A stretch of DNA of 64,000 nucleotides from Synechococcus sp. CBW1108. Lineage in GTDB: Bacteria; Cyanobacteriota; Cyanobacteriia; PCC-6307; Cyanobiaceae. A program made the position numbers and the translations under genes. Below are positions 1-9,966 of this stretch, one piece after another. The stretch spans positions 620,001 to 684,000 of the forward strand of contig NZ_CP060395.1 in NCBI RefSeq assembly GCF_015840335.1, given 5' to 3'. Below the pieces are notes generated by a model. The model saw nothing but the letters and a program-made list of their open reading frames with translations. It was not told where the DNA came from and did not search any database. Position 1 is the first letter of the stretch. Each line of letters begins with the position of its first letter.

Positions 1-174
1 CTCTTGGCGCACCGCCTGGGGCGGCAGGTAGTAGGTGGGCGGGTGGAAGGTCTCCAGCACCCTCAGGCTGCGCCCCGTCTCACAGAGCAACTGGCCCAAG
101 GCTTCAACCCGCACCTGCTCGGCGCTCTCGACCAGCGCCGGCGGCCGGGGGTAATCGGCCACCAGTTCAGGCAT
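1..174 (-). CDS. DUF427 domain protein (5' part; runs off the window)
   Basis: The first 58 codons of a minus-strand gene are present; its 3' end lies beyond base 1. The readable part contains ADYPRPP near the start and RVLETFHPPTYYLPP later, both typical of the DUF427 family, a small beta-rich domain of unknown biochemical role. The start ATG (174) lies inside the last codons of the upstream Nif11-like gene, an 8-bp overlap that suggests translational coupling. No function is proposed. Confidence 0.75.
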   Translation of the reverse strand, partial: MPELVADYPRPPALVESAEQVRVEALGQLLCETGRSLRVLETFHPPTYYLPPQAVRQE

Positions 175-412
175 GGATGAAATTGCGTAGCCGCCGACCT
201 TCCTCTCCAGCCCGCTCCTGCAGCTCCGCATCGCTGAGGCCTGCCTCCTGGCGCTGCTGCGCGGCGATCACATCAGCCTCTTCGAGGGGATAGCCGGCGC
301 CGCGGGCCAAATCCAGAAAGGCCTGCAACTCGAGCGGTTCCGCCAGCCGAATTGCCAGCTGAGGGGTCTGACGGGCATGGGCCAGAAAGGCATCCAGTTG
401 CTCGAGGCTCAA
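167..412 (-). CDS. Nif11-like small protein (81 aa, TTG start)
   Basis: The 81-residue product begins MSLEQLDAFLAHARQTP and continues with a helical LELQAFLDLARGAGYPL segment, the pattern of the Nif11 family: an N-terminal SLEQLxAFLxxA helix and a mid AxxAGYxL element. Family members are either free-standing small proteins or leader regions of ribosomal natural-product precursors. This one has no terminal Gly-Gly and no core peptide, so a stand-alone protein is more likely. The TTG start at 412-410 was chosen because it sits at the family's usual N-terminus and overlaps the stop of the upstream SRAP gene in a TTGA arrangement. A 651-codon open frame that contains this gene is mostly antisense to ftsH and is not real. 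Confidence 0.72.
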   Translation of the reverse strand: MSLEQLDAFLAHARQTPQLAIRLAEPLELQAFLDLARGAGYPLEEADVIAAQQRQEAGLSDAELQERAGEEGRRLRNFIHA

Positions 413-1047
413 AAGTCCAATTTCAACTGGGGCTGGTCTAACGCCACCGGCTGGCCATCGACTTGCCAATCGGCCGGGTCCCAGGGAAGCAATAGGGGCT
501 CCAGGGCCCGAAGGAGGTGACCATCGGCCGGCTCGAGCCAGGCCGCCTCCAGTCCCGCGGGGATCAGCGCCGGCATGCGCCGATGGATCGGCGCTAGCAG
601 GGCATTGGGGGCGGTGGTGAGCACACAGCAGGTCTCCAGCTCGCTGCCATCGGGGCCGATCCAGCGGTCCCACAGACCCGCCAGCCAGAACAGCTCGCGG
701 TCGCGACGCCGAATCCAGCGGCCCTTCTCCCAGAAGGCATCGGCGGGGATCAGGCAGCGGCGGTGGCGCCAGGCGCCGCGAAAACTCGGCTTGAGCGCCA
801 CGGTTTCGGCGCGGGCATGGAGACAGCGGTGGGCGCTGGCGGGGTCCTTGACCCACTCGGGCAGCAGCCCCCACAGGGCCAGGGCTACCTGTAGTCGGCC
901 GTGCTCCTGCCGCTGGATCAGCAGGGGCTCGCCGGGGCGCACCTGGGCCCGCGGCGCGTAGTGGGCATCCAGCCCCGGCGGCAAGGGACCCTGCAGATGG
1001 GGGCGCAGGCTCTCGAGCGAGGCCACGAGGGAAAATTGACCACACAT
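409..1047 (-). CDS. SRAP/HMCES-family abasic-site-binding protein (YedK-like)
   Basis: The 212-residue product begins MCGQF, placing the catalytic Cys at position 2 after Met removal. In this family that Cys crosslinks covalently to abasic sites in single-stranded DNA. Also visible are ARAET (about 79-82), CLIPADAFWEK (Glu about 107) and HRRMP (His about 155), matching the known active-site Glu and His. Oddity: the family usually reads NARxET, but here the Asn position is His (LHARAET). The protein should protect stalled replication forks in the cytoplasm. It heads a minus-strand trio with overlapping starts and stops and is divergent from ftsH, with 112 bp between. Confidence 0.9.
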   Translation of the reverse strand: MCGQFSLVASLESLRPHLQGPLPPGLDAHYAPRAQVRPGEPLLIQRQEHGRLQVALALWGLLPEWVKDPASAHRCLHARAETVALKPSFRGAWRHRRCLIPADAFWEKGRWIRRRDRELFWLAGLWDRWIGPDGSELETCCVLTTAPNALLAPIHRRMPALIPAGLEAAWLEPADGHLLRALEPLLLPWDPADWQVDGQPVALDQPQLKLDF

Positions 1048-1159
1048 GGGTTGGGACTGGGCGCCGGGGGGACTGGGGGGCGTTCGGTTCTCCCAACCCG
1101 CCGCTGAATCGCTGGCGGAAGCGCTCCACTAGCTTGGTTGCAACTTTGGCTGCCGCACC

Positions 1160-3043
<1,884 letters not shown>

Positions 3044-3056
3044 CCTACTCGTCAAA

Positions 3057-3075
3057 GGCAAACCTCACGTTTGCC
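3057..3075 (+). terminator. Hairpin after ftsH
   Basis: A perfect 7-bp stem (GGCAAAC/GTTTGCC) with a 5-nt loop starts 13 bp after the ftsH stop. There is no T-tract, so it may be a weak terminator or an mRNA 3'-end stabiliser. Confidence 0.35.
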
Positions 3076-3119
3076 AAAGCTACTGGCCCAGAGCAGGATG
3101 ATGCTCAACCGCTCTTCTG

Positions 3120-3626
3120 TTGGTGGACCTTGAGCCCCTACTCGAAGCGATTCAGCAGCATCGGGTTGAAGCACCCAATGCTGCCGAATGCTTTGTATCA
3201 GCGTCAACATTAAACACTGGGCCGTCTCTCTACAGCAACAGAAACCCTCGCCTAGACATTGACTTCAACGTTCAAAAGCTGCCGTTTGCAGCCCTGCAGG
3301 TTATGGACCCGAGGCTGGTGGTGATCGCACCAGGCGCCTGCAACGAAAAGCACCGCCATGCCCATGAATCGATTTTTATTGTGCTAAGTGGCAGCGCCGA
3401 CCTCCAGATCGGCAGTCAGATCGCACCGCTGGATCAGGGAGATATCGCCTACGTGCCCCGCTGGGTCGTGCACCAGAGCCGCAACCGATCGACCACCGAA
3501 CCTCTTAAAATCCTGGCAGTTACCGATTTCAGTCTGACCTCAGCAGTCCTCGGTGATTACGACACTAGGACCCGGCTCAAAGACGGCGGTATCGATAGTT
3601 TTTCTACAGACCCCCTGAGCACCTGA
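3120..3626 (+). CDS. Cupin-domain protein
   Basis: The 168-residue product has a single cupin barrel. KHRHAHESIFIVLSG (about 79-93) supplies the His/His/Glu metal-ligand pattern of cupin motif 1. GDIAYVPRWVVHQ (about 104-116) gives motif 2 with its His. The enzyme or sensor role cannot be read from the sequence. Start is TTG at 3120 or GTG at 3123; no ATG is available in frame. It ends 4 bp before the cyclic-nucleotide/diiron-oxidase-like gene, so the two are almost certainly one operon and may act in the same pathway. Confidence 0.8.
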   Translation: MVDLEPLLEAIQQHRVEAPNAAECFVSASTLNTGPSLYSNRNPRLDIDFNVQKLPFAALQVMDPRLVVIAPGACNEKHRHAHESIFIVLSGSADLQIGSQIAPLDQGDIAYVPRWVVHQSRNRSTTEPLKILAVTDFSLTSAVLGDYDTRTRLKDGGIDSFSTDPLST

Positions 3627-3630
3627 AGCG

Positions 3631-4782
3631 TTGACCTTTTTGACCACGCTGACGCCAAGCCTGCAACAGAAGCTGCGCCAGATCGGCCAACGTCGAGAGC
3701 TGCAGGCCTACGAGGTGCTGATCCACCACGGTGCGTGCGACAACAACCTTTATCTGATCGAAAGTGGTGGGTTGGACGTTGCAGCAACGGTCAACGGAGC
3801 AGCCGTCGAAATCAGGCTCAATCCAGGCGAGGTTGTCGGGGAAATGGCCTTTCTCGACAATCGGCCACGCACGGCCACGGTGGTCGCCAGCAGCCCCTGC
3901 ACTGTGCTGGCGTTTGAGCGTGAAGCAACATTTCAACAGCTCAGCAGCAATCCGCTGGATCTCCAGGCACTGATAACAGGGCTCGCTGGACTGCAGCGCA
4001 ATCGCCTTCAAGATGAGGCAGCCAAGGATCAGCGCGATCACAGTGAGATCGTCGAGGCCCTGGCCCTTGAAGCGCTGGAGCACCGCGCTGTTAATCACCC
4101 CTACCTGCAGGCGCTTACCACAGGAGATCTGCCCGACACCCGCTCAGCCCTGGCCGACTTTGCCCAGCACTATTACGGCTACTCGGCCCATTTCCCCCGC
4201 TATCTGACAGCCCTCATCTCGAAACTCGAACGCCCCGATCACCGTGCCGCGCTGTTGGAGAACCTGACCGAGGAGTCCGGTCAATACGAAGACGAGGAAC
4301 TGGCCGAACTGCAGCAGTGCGCTGTACAGCCCGAATGGATCATCGGCATTCCCCATCCGCAGCTGTTTCAGCGCTTTCGCCTTGCTCTGGGAGTCGTCAA
4401 CACTGACGCGGCCTACGATCACATTGAAGTGGTGTGCTGGCGAGAATTGTTTCTCTCAATCCTGACCCACGGGTCGCCCGCCGAAGCTCTCGGTGCCTTG
4501 GGCCTGGGGACAGAGGCGATCGTGCAGACCATCTATCAGCCTTTTGTCGACGCGATTGAACGGCTCGGCACCCTGGAGCCGCAAGACGCAGTGTTCTTCC
4601 CACTACACACCGCTGTTGATGACCACCACCAGGCCACCCTCAAGGCCATCGCCATCGACTTTGCCGCCACACCCCAGGGCCGCGCCGACCTGGCAAAAGG
4701 CATGCGCAAGGCTCTTGCCCTGCGCGATTCATTCTGGGGCTGGCTGCACGAGCGAGCCAAGGCCCAGTCACCTGCCTTCTGA
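3631..4782 (+). CDS. Cyclic-nucleotide-binding domain fused to a haem-oxygenase-like diiron (HDO/TenA-type) domain
   Basis: The 383-residue product joins two domains. Residues 1 to about 120 form a cNMP-binding barrel with a phosphate-binding cassette, GEMAFLDNRPRTATV. Residues about 140-375 form a helical haem-oxygenase-like fold with possible metal ligands in order: Glu in LLENLTEES, His and Glu in AYDHIEVVCW, then HTAVDDHH (HxxxDxxH). These match the pattern of haem-oxygenase-like diiron oxygenases and CADD/PqqC relatives. An allosterically gated oxidase is an inference. The start is TTG (3631); no better start exists between it and the cupin stop. The substrate is unknown. Confidence 0.8.
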   Translation: MTFLTTLTPSLQQKLRQIGQRRELQAYEVLIHHGACDNNLYLIESGGLDVAATVNGAAVEIRLNPGEVVGEMAFLDNRPRTATVVASSPCTVLAFEREATFQQLSSNPLDLQALITGLAGLQRNRLQDEAAKDQRDHSEIVEALALEALEHRAVNHPYLQALTTGDLPDTRSALADFAQHYYGYSAHFPRYLTALISKLERPDHRAALLENLTEESGQYEDEELAELQQCAVQPEWIIGIPHPQLFQRFRLALGVVNTDAAYDHIEVVCWRELFLSILTHGSPAEALGALGLGTEAIVQTIYQPFVDAIERLGTLEPQDAVFFPLHTAVDDHHQATLKAIAIDFAATPQGRADLAKGMRKALALRDSFWGWLHERAKAQSPAF

Positions 4783-4959
4783 ACTATCCCATAGGAACCG
4801 TCATCAGCACCACCGGCGAGCTCTATGACCGCGATAGGTTCACCGCTGAGCCAACGGCGCCAATAGTGATTGTGCATCTGTCGCTCCATGCAGGCCAGTC
4901 TCGCAATGCTTGACGCCGGGGCACCTGATCGCGGATAAGGGATCTTTAGAGATGGAGCC

Positions 4960-5913
4960 ATGGCTGCCATCAATCCAGATCCGGCCCTGATCCAGCTCCA
5001 GGGCCTCGATCTGCTCTCCTCAGCCGACCTGAGCGCAGACCAGACCCGGGCGCTGCTCCAGCTGGCCGCCGATCTCAAGGCCAGGCGCCTGGAGATCAAC
5101 CTGGCCGGCAAGGTGCTGGGCCTGATCTTCACCAAGGCCTCCACCCGCACCCGGGTGAGCTTCTCGGTGGCCATGACCCGCCTCGGCGGCCAGACCCTGG
5201 ATCTCAACCCCCAGGTGACCCAGGTGGGCCGGGGCGAGCCGGTGGCGGACACGGCCCGGGTGCTGAGCCGCTACGTGGACGCCCTGGCCATCCGGACGTT
5301 TGCCCAGACCGAACTCGAGGACTACGCCCACTGGGCAACGGTCCCCGTGATCAACGCCCTCACCGACCTGGAGCACCCCTGCCAGGCCCTGGCCGACTAC
5401 CTCACCCTCCAGGAGGCGTTTGGTCAGGTCGAGGGACTCACCCTCGCCTATGTGGGCGATGGCAACAACGTGGCCCACTCGCTGATGCTGTGTGGTGCCT
5501 TGCTGGGGGTGCACGTGCGCATCGGGTGTCCGCTGGGCTTCGAGCCGGATGGGGCAGTGCTGGAGCAGTCCCGTGCTTTGGCGGCGGCCCACGGCGGCAG
5601 CGTGGCGGTGTTGCACGAGCCGGTGGCGGCCGTGCGGAGTGCCCATGCCCTCTACACCGATGTGTGGGCCTCGATGGGCCAGGAGGAGGAAAAGGCCGAG
5701 CGTGAGCGCGCCTTTGCCGGCTGGTGCCTGAACGAGGAGCTCGTTGCCGAGGCGGATCCCCGGGCGATCGTGCTGCACTGCCTGCCGGCCTACCGGGGCC
5801 TGGAAATCAGCGCCGGTGCCATCGAGGGGCCCAGCAGCCGCATCTTCGACCAGGCTGAAAACCGCCTGCACGCCCAGCAGGCCCTGCTGGCGGCGCTGCT
5901 AGGCGGAATCTGA
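4960..5913 (+). CDS. argF: Ornithine carbamoyltransferase
   Basis: The 317-residue cytosolic enzyme makes citrulline from ornithine and carbamoyl phosphate in arginine synthesis. Diagnostic motifs are STRTRVSF (carbamoyl-phosphate loop, near residue 60), HPCQALAD (near 143) and HCLPAYRG near the C-terminus with the catalytic Cys. Length is normal. The ATG at 4960 has a GGAG two bases upstream. It is separated from the preceding gene by 177 bp with no gene and is followed 7 bp later by a glycoside-hydrolase-like gene. Confidence 0.97.
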   Translation: MAAINPDPALIQLQGLDLLSSADLSADQTRALLQLAADLKARRLEINLAGKVLGLIFTKASTRTRVSFSVAMTRLGGQTLDLNPQVTQVGRGEPVADTARVLSRYVDALAIRTFAQTELEDYAHWATVPVINALTDLEHPCQALADYLTLQEAFGQVEGLTLAYVGDGNNVAHSLMLCGALLGVHVRIGCPLGFEPDGAVLEQSRALAAAHGGSVAVLHEPVAAVRSAHALYTDVWASMGQEEEKAERERAFAGWCLNEELVAEADPRAIVLHCLPAYRGLEISAGAIEGPSSRIFDQAENRLHAQQALLAALLGGI

Positions 5914-5920
5914 AGCGACG

Positions 5921-7138
5921 ATGGGCCTAGCCAAACTGTTGCCCCTGCTGCTGGCGGCAGCGCTGCAGTGGCCCCAACAGGTGGGCGCCCAGCCGGCCAA
6001 TCCCCAAACCCTCGAGCTGCGGGGCGTCTGGCTGACCGCCAACGACATGCCGGTGCTGCGGGCTCGCACCCGCATGCAGGCCACGGTGAACCAACTGGCC
6101 GATCTGGGATTCAACCGGCTCTACGCGGTGGTGTGGAACGGCGGCATGGCCTACTACCCCAGCCAGGTGAGCGAGGGCCGCCAGTTCCAGAATTTCACCT
6201 ACCGGGGCCTGCAGGGGCAGGACGTGATCGGCGAGCTGATCACCGCCGGCCGCAGCCGCGGGCTGGTGGTGCTGCCCTGGTTTGAATTCGGCTTCATGGC
6301 ACCGCCCGATTCGGAGCTGGCCCGGCGCCACCGCAGCTGGCTCACCCAGAAACGCGATGGCGGCCTCAGCTCGATCAGCGCCGCCGGGGAAGTGGTGTGG
6401 CTCAACCCCTTCCGGCCGGAGGTGCAGCAACTGATCACGGAGTTAGTGCTGGAGGTGGTGAGCCAATACGGCGCCGACGGCATCCAGTTCGACGACCACA
6501 TGAGCCTGCCGCGGGAATTTGGCTACGACCCCTTCACGGTGGCCCTCTATCGCAAGGAAACCGGGCACGAACCACCCGCCAACGAGGCAGAGCCCAGCTG
6601 GGTGAAGTGGCGGGCCGATCGCATCACTGCCTTCATGGAACAGCTGGCAAAAGCCGTACGCAATGCCCGACCTGGCGCAATCATCTCGATCTCACCCAAC
6701 TATTACGACTTCGCCTACAAGTTGCAACTGCAGGATTGGCGCAGCTGGGTGCAGCGGGGCATCGCCGATGAGCTGCTGATCCAGATCTACCGGCCCGATC
6801 TGGCCAGCTACCTCCCCCAGCTGGAGAAACCCGAGGTGCAGGAGAGCCTGGGCCTTATTCCCACAGCTGTAGCGGTGATGAGCGGCCAGCGCAATCGCCC
6901 AACCCCGCTGGCCCTGATCCGCCAGAAAGTGGAGGCAAACCGGGCCAAGGGCCTGGGGGTTGCCTTCTTCTATCTCGAGAGCCTCTGGAGCCTGGGCCCG
7001 GAACCGGCAGCGGAGCGCCTCAGCGGCCTGGCCGACCTGTTTGGGGGGCTGCCAGGCCCACCTCTGCCAAGCCAGCCCTTGCCAGGCAAACCCTTGCCAG
7101 GGACTCCACCGCCGCCCGACCTGCCGCCACTCCCATAG
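5921..7138 (+). CDS. Secreted glycosyl-hydrolase-like 10 (GHL10/DUF187) protein
   Basis: The 405-residue product starts with a Sec-type signal peptide (hydrophobic LLPLLLAAAL, probable cleavage after VGAQ). A TIM-barrel domain follows with ELRGVWLT, GFNRLYAVVWNGG and DGIQFDDH, where the acidic pair lies where this family has its catalytic carboxylates. Relatives act on cell-wall or exopolysaccharide glycans, so a periplasmic envelope role is likely, but the substrate is unknown. The C-terminus is a short Pro/Gly/Leu repeat tail (QPLPGKPLPGTPPPP), possibly a linker. It follows argF after 7 bp. Confidence 0.85.
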   Translation: MGLAKLLPLLLAAALQWPQQVGAQPANPQTLELRGVWLTANDMPVLRARTRMQATVNQLADLGFNRLYAVVWNGGMAYYPSQVSEGRQFQNFTYRGLQGQDVIGELITAGRSRGLVVLPWFEFGFMAPPDSELARRHRSWLTQKRDGGLSSISAAGEVVWLNPFRPEVQQLITELVLEVVSQYGADGIQFDDHMSLPREFGYDPFTVALYRKETGHEPPANEAEPSWVKWRADRITAFMEQLAKAVRNARPGAIISISPNYYDFAYKLQLQDWRSWVQRGIADELLIQIYRPDLASYLPQLEKPEVQESLGLIPTAVAVMSGQRNRPTPLALIRQKVEANRAKGLGVAFFYLESLWSLGPEPAAERLSGLADLFGGLPGPPLPSQPLPGKPLPGTPPPPDLPPLP

Positions 7139-7181
7139 GCAGCAGCTGCCCCGACAGGGCTAGACAAAATCGCCCAGAGGC

Positions 7182-7195
7182 GGTACATCTGTATC
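7182..7195 (+). promoter_or_regulatory. Probable LexA box upstream of lexA
   Basis: GGTACATCTGTATC lies 15 bp before the lexA start. It matches the cyanobacterial LexA consensus RGTACNNNDGTWCB at all but one position. A TAGACA hexamer at 7161-7166 would put the operator over the -10 region, consistent with autorepression. Confidence 0.6.
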
Positions 7196-7210
7196 AGCAA
7201 TGCCCCGCCC

Positions 7211-7849
7211 ATGCCCCGGCCCAGCCCCCAGTCCTTCCACAGCGGTCAGCAAGAGCTCACCTCCGCCCAGCAGGAGCTCTATGACTGGCTGGCCACCTAC
7301 ATCGGCGCCCAGCGCCACAGCCCGTCGATCCGCCAGATGATGGAGGCGATGGGCCTGCGCTCCCCCGCTCCGATCCAGAGCCGCCTGCGTCACCTCCAGC
7401 AGAAGGGCTGGATCACCTGGCAGGAGGGCCAGGCCCGCACCCTGCAACTCCTCGGCGGCATGGCCAGCGGCATCCCGGTGCTGGGTGCCGTGGCTGCAGG
7501 CGGCCTGGTCGAAACCTTTGACGACGTGCAGGAGCGCCTCGACCTAGCCCCGGTGCTCGACACGCGCGGCCTGTTTGCCCTGACGGTGAATGGCGACTCC
7601 ATGGTGGATGCCCACATTGCCGATGGCGATGTGGTGCTGCTCGAACCCGTGTCAGACCCCAGCAACCTCAAGGCCGGCACGATCGTGAGCGCCCTGGTGC
7701 CCGGCAGCGGTACCACCCTCAAACACTTCCACCGCAGCGGCGCCACGGTCACCCTCGAGGCGGCCAACCCCGCCTACGAACCCATCGTGCTTCCGGCTGA
7801 GCAGGTCACCGTTCAAGGCAAGCTGGTGGCGGTGTGGCGCCAGGTTTGA
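7211..7849 (+). CDS. lexA: LexA repressor
   Basis: The 212-residue product has an N-terminal winged helix (SPSIRQMMEAMGLRSPAPIQSRL) and a C-terminal S24 self-cleaving domain. The Ala96-Gly97 scissile bond (VAAGG), catalytic Ser130 (GDSM) and Lys171 (TTLKHF) are all present, so it should autocleave in an SOS-type response. Some cyanobacterial LexA proteins lack these residues and have other roles; this one looks cleavage-competent. The ATG at 7211 was chosen because an upstream ATG (7200) is out of frame. A LexA box overlaps its promoter region. Confidence 0.95.
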   Translation: MPRPSPQSFHSGQQELTSAQQELYDWLATYIGAQRHSPSIRQMMEAMGLRSPAPIQSRLRHLQQKGWITWQEGQARTLQLLGGMASGIPVLGAVAAGGLVETFDDVQERLDLAPVLDTRGLFALTVNGDSMVDAHIADGDVVLLEPVSDPSNLKAGTIVSALVPGSGTTLKHFHRSGATVTLEAANPAYEPIVLPAEQVTVQGKLVAVWRQV

Positions 7850-7937
7850 GCAAACGGCGTTGTAAACTCCAGCAACGCCAAGCAGGCCTGCGGGCCAAGG
7901 CGGGACGACCAGCGCCCCGCCGCCCAAGCGTTTCAAT

Positions 7938-8010
7938 GGGGCCATAGCTCAGCTGGTAGAGCACCTGCATGGCATGCAGGGGGTCAGCGGTTCGAGTCCG
8001 CTTGGCTCCA
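7938..8010 (+). tRNA. tRNA-Ala (GGC)
   Basis: A 73-nt cloverleaf is readable. The acceptor stem GGGGCCA/TGGCTCC includes the G3-U70 wobble that identifies alanine tRNAs. The anticodon loop ATGGCAT gives anticodon GGC, and the T-arm contains GGTTCGAGTCC. The 3' CCA is not encoded. Confidence 0.97.
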
Positions 8011-8019
8011 TCCTCAAAG

Positions 8020-8042
8020 CCCAGGCCTGGCCTGGGTTTTTT
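8020..8042 (+). terminator. Rho-independent terminator after tRNA-Ala
   Basis: CCCAGG and CCTGGG arms flank a 5-nt loop and are followed by six Ts, starting 10 bp after the tRNA. Confidence 0.8.
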
Positions 8043-8848
8043 AATGCTTTGGTGCACGGTTTGGTGCATGGCTCCCTATCGCTTCATTCCTCGGTGTTCC
8101 AGAGGGCGAGGTTCACCCGCAGGCGCACCAGATCGACGGGCAGTTGCAGCAGCTCCTCCCGTTCCTGCTTCAGCTGCACTGTGGCGAAGGGAGTGGCGAA
8201 GGGGGTGAGGGGGTCGAGCTCACCCACCCATCCCCATCGCTGCTTGCCATGGCCTTTTTGCGGGCAGTAGGACCAAACAGGTCGATGTGTTGGATTCGGA
8301 AGCACTGCTGCCACTCTTTCTGCTGTGAACGCAGGAGGGCCAAGACCTCCTGGGCTGGGGGAGGGAATGACCAATGGACTCAATTCTGCTCAGGCTTTTA
8401 GGGCTGTTGCTACATCGACCAGCCACAGGAGCAACGTGTTCGGGTCACTGGGGCGATGGGTCAAAGCCCATGTGGGGATAGAAATCTCGGGCTGCTGCAC
8501 CGCCGCTGCTACGTCAAATTAACAAAGACATCGGCATCTCGGTGGAGGAGTTACTCAGCTAGCGCTGAGCGAGGGGGCTGGTCGCCACCGAGCCGTCAAA
8601 CACCCACCTGAATCCCTTGTCCAGCCCTCGCGCTGCGTCAAGGATCGGGCCATGCGCCCCTGGAGAGCGTCCTTGCCACTGCCCTGCGGCCGGCCGGTGG
8701 GGGTGGGGTTCTCTGCCGTCCCCAGATGGCTGCCCCGCTTTCCCCCTCACCCCAACAGCAGCCGGCTCAAGCGTTTAGCCGCTCGGCCCTCAAGGCCCTA
8801 GAGGCCCCGGTGGCTCAAGCCACTGGGTAATCACCGGGAAGGCAAAGC
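8043..8848. other. Gene-poor stretch with gene remnants
   Basis: No intact gene is supported in these 806 bp. Besides the acetyltransferase remnant listed separately, a plus-strand fragment around 8512-8562 reads INKDIGISVEELLS before a stop, like the tail of an HTH antitoxin or regulator. The stretch looks like decayed accessory DNA between tRNA-Ala and the OCP operon. Confidence 0.4.
8390..8510 (-). pseudogene. Remnant of a GNAT acetyltransferase C-terminus
   Basis: On the minus strand one frame gives ARDFYPHMGFDPSP. After a one-base shift a second gives SDPNTLLLWLVDVATALKA and a stop. Together they match the usual end of small GNAT acetyltransferases, including the toxin type (FYxxFGFxPSPxDPxTLxL). 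Only the last 35 or so codons survive, split by a frameshift. Confidence 0.5.
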
Positions 8849-9220
8849 CTAAAAGCGTGACATCGCCTCTATCTTGGCCAGCTTTTCGGCATCCAGCCCC
8901 GCCAACTCTTGAATTTGCAGGAGGTGGTCCTTAACCAAACTGGCGAAAATGAACAGGATTCCATCGAGGCGGAAATCAAACCGGCCTTCGATTGTGTGTC
9001 GCTCGATGCTGAGGTAATCGTGCAGCTGCCATACGGTTTCGGCAGAATCAAGAAGTTCAGACTTGCTGCGCACTTCTACAACGAGTTTGTCAACTGCACG
9101 GCCGTAGGCCCGGTCGAACGCTTCTCGAGCAATCGCTTGCTCAGATACTGTCCAACCCTCAAGCATTGTTTCCATCATAGGTTTAGGGCCTGCATGGGGG
9201 GACGCTACACGGATCGTCAT
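8849..9220 (-). CDS. frp: Fluorescence recovery protein (FRP)
   Basis: The 123-residue helical protein matches FRP. WQLHDYLSIERHTIEGRFDFR corresponds to the conserved WKLHDFLSAKRHEIDGKYDDR block of the Synechocystis protein, with the Trp, Asp, His and Arg positions kept, and the end resembles the family tail (AxKxxKIxAxxR). FRP binds the C-terminal domain of activated OCP and speeds its return to the inactive orange form. The ATG at 9220 overlaps the crtW stop as ATGA and was chosen for that reason. It gives an N-terminal extension of about 14 residues over the shorter homologue; ATGs at codons 15, 16 and 19 are alternatives. Confidence 0.88.
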   Translation of the reverse strand: MTIRVASPHAGPKPMMETMLEGWTVSEQAIAREAFDRAYGRAVDKLVVEVRSKSELLDSAETVWQLHDYLSIERHTIEGRFDFRLDGILFIFASLVKDHLLQIQELAGLDAEKLAKIEAMSRF

Positions 9221-9966
9221 GCTGCTGCGAGGTCATCACTCCAGCTGGGGGGCCTGCGGCGATGCTCAGCTGGAAGTTCAAACCAGGCGAGATCAGGCCG
9301 TTCGTGGTGCTCGCGGTGATAGCCGAAGTGGAAACAGGCCAGCAGGGAAAGCCAACTGGGCAGGTTCAGGCTCTCTGGCCTGGCACGACAGAGGGGAAGC
9401 CGCTGGCCGCGATGGGGCAGGTAGGTGCCTACCAAGAAAAGCTGCAGCGAGCTGAGCAGCAGGGGCAGGGTGCAGAAAAGAAGCACGTTGATCCAGCCTG
9501 TAGGGCTGAAGGCTGAGGCGAGCAGGGCCAGCAGCACCCAGCCGCCCAGCAGGCGCGTCATTTGCCAGGGGGTGAGGTAGCCGGCCATAAACCTGCCGTA
9601 CCAGCCCCACACCCCCGCATGGGGGTCGGCATGGAAATCGGGATCCTCCGCACTGGCCGGCGCCTGGTGATGGCTTCGGTGGTTACGCCGGCAGGGTCCA
9701 TAGGGCAGAGCTGCATAGCAGGCCAAAGCAAGGGCCCCGATCCGATCGTTCCACTTGCCCCCCCTCGTCAGGAGCACCCCATGCATGGCGTCATGGCCAA
9801 CGATGAATAGTCCGGTTTGCAGCACGGTGCGGCCCACCAGGGCAGCGGCTAGGGCCAGCCAGGAGAGCTGGCCCAGATCGAGACCGAGCAGGCCGACCAG
9901 GGAGGCCAGCCAGCCCAGCATCAGCCCAGCAGCGAGCAGAAGCCCAGTGCGGCTGGGGTAGCTCAA
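9217..9966 (-). CDS. crtW: Beta-carotene ketolase, CrtW type
   Basis: The membrane desaturase-fold enzyme adds 4-keto groups to beta-carotene, making echinenone/canthaxanthin, the ligands that OCP needs. Three His boxes are present: HDAMH, HRSHH and HREHH, between several hydrophobic segments. The open frame extends upstream into ocp, but a TTG at 9966 overlaps the ocp stop as TTGA and gives a 249-residue protein of normal length, so that start is preferred. It is the middle gene of the ocp-crtW-frp operon. Confidence 0.88.
   Translation of the reverse strand: MSYPSRTGLLLAAGLMLGWLASLVGLLGLDLGQLSWLALAAALVGRTVLQTGLFIVGHDAMHGVLLTRGGKWNDRIGALALACYAALPYGPCRRNHRSHHQAPASAEDPDFHADPHAGVWGWYGRFMAGYLTPWQMTRLLGGWVLLALLASAFSPTGWINVLLFCTLPLLLSSLQLFLVGTYLPHRGQRLPLCRARPESLNLPSWLSLLACFHFGYHREHHERPDLAWFELPAEHRRRPPSWSDDLAAA

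Noticed and set aside
5020-5871. A 283-codon minus-strand frame opposite argF
   Set aside because: argF has complete family motifs on the other strand; the antisense product is His/Gly/Gln-rich noise.
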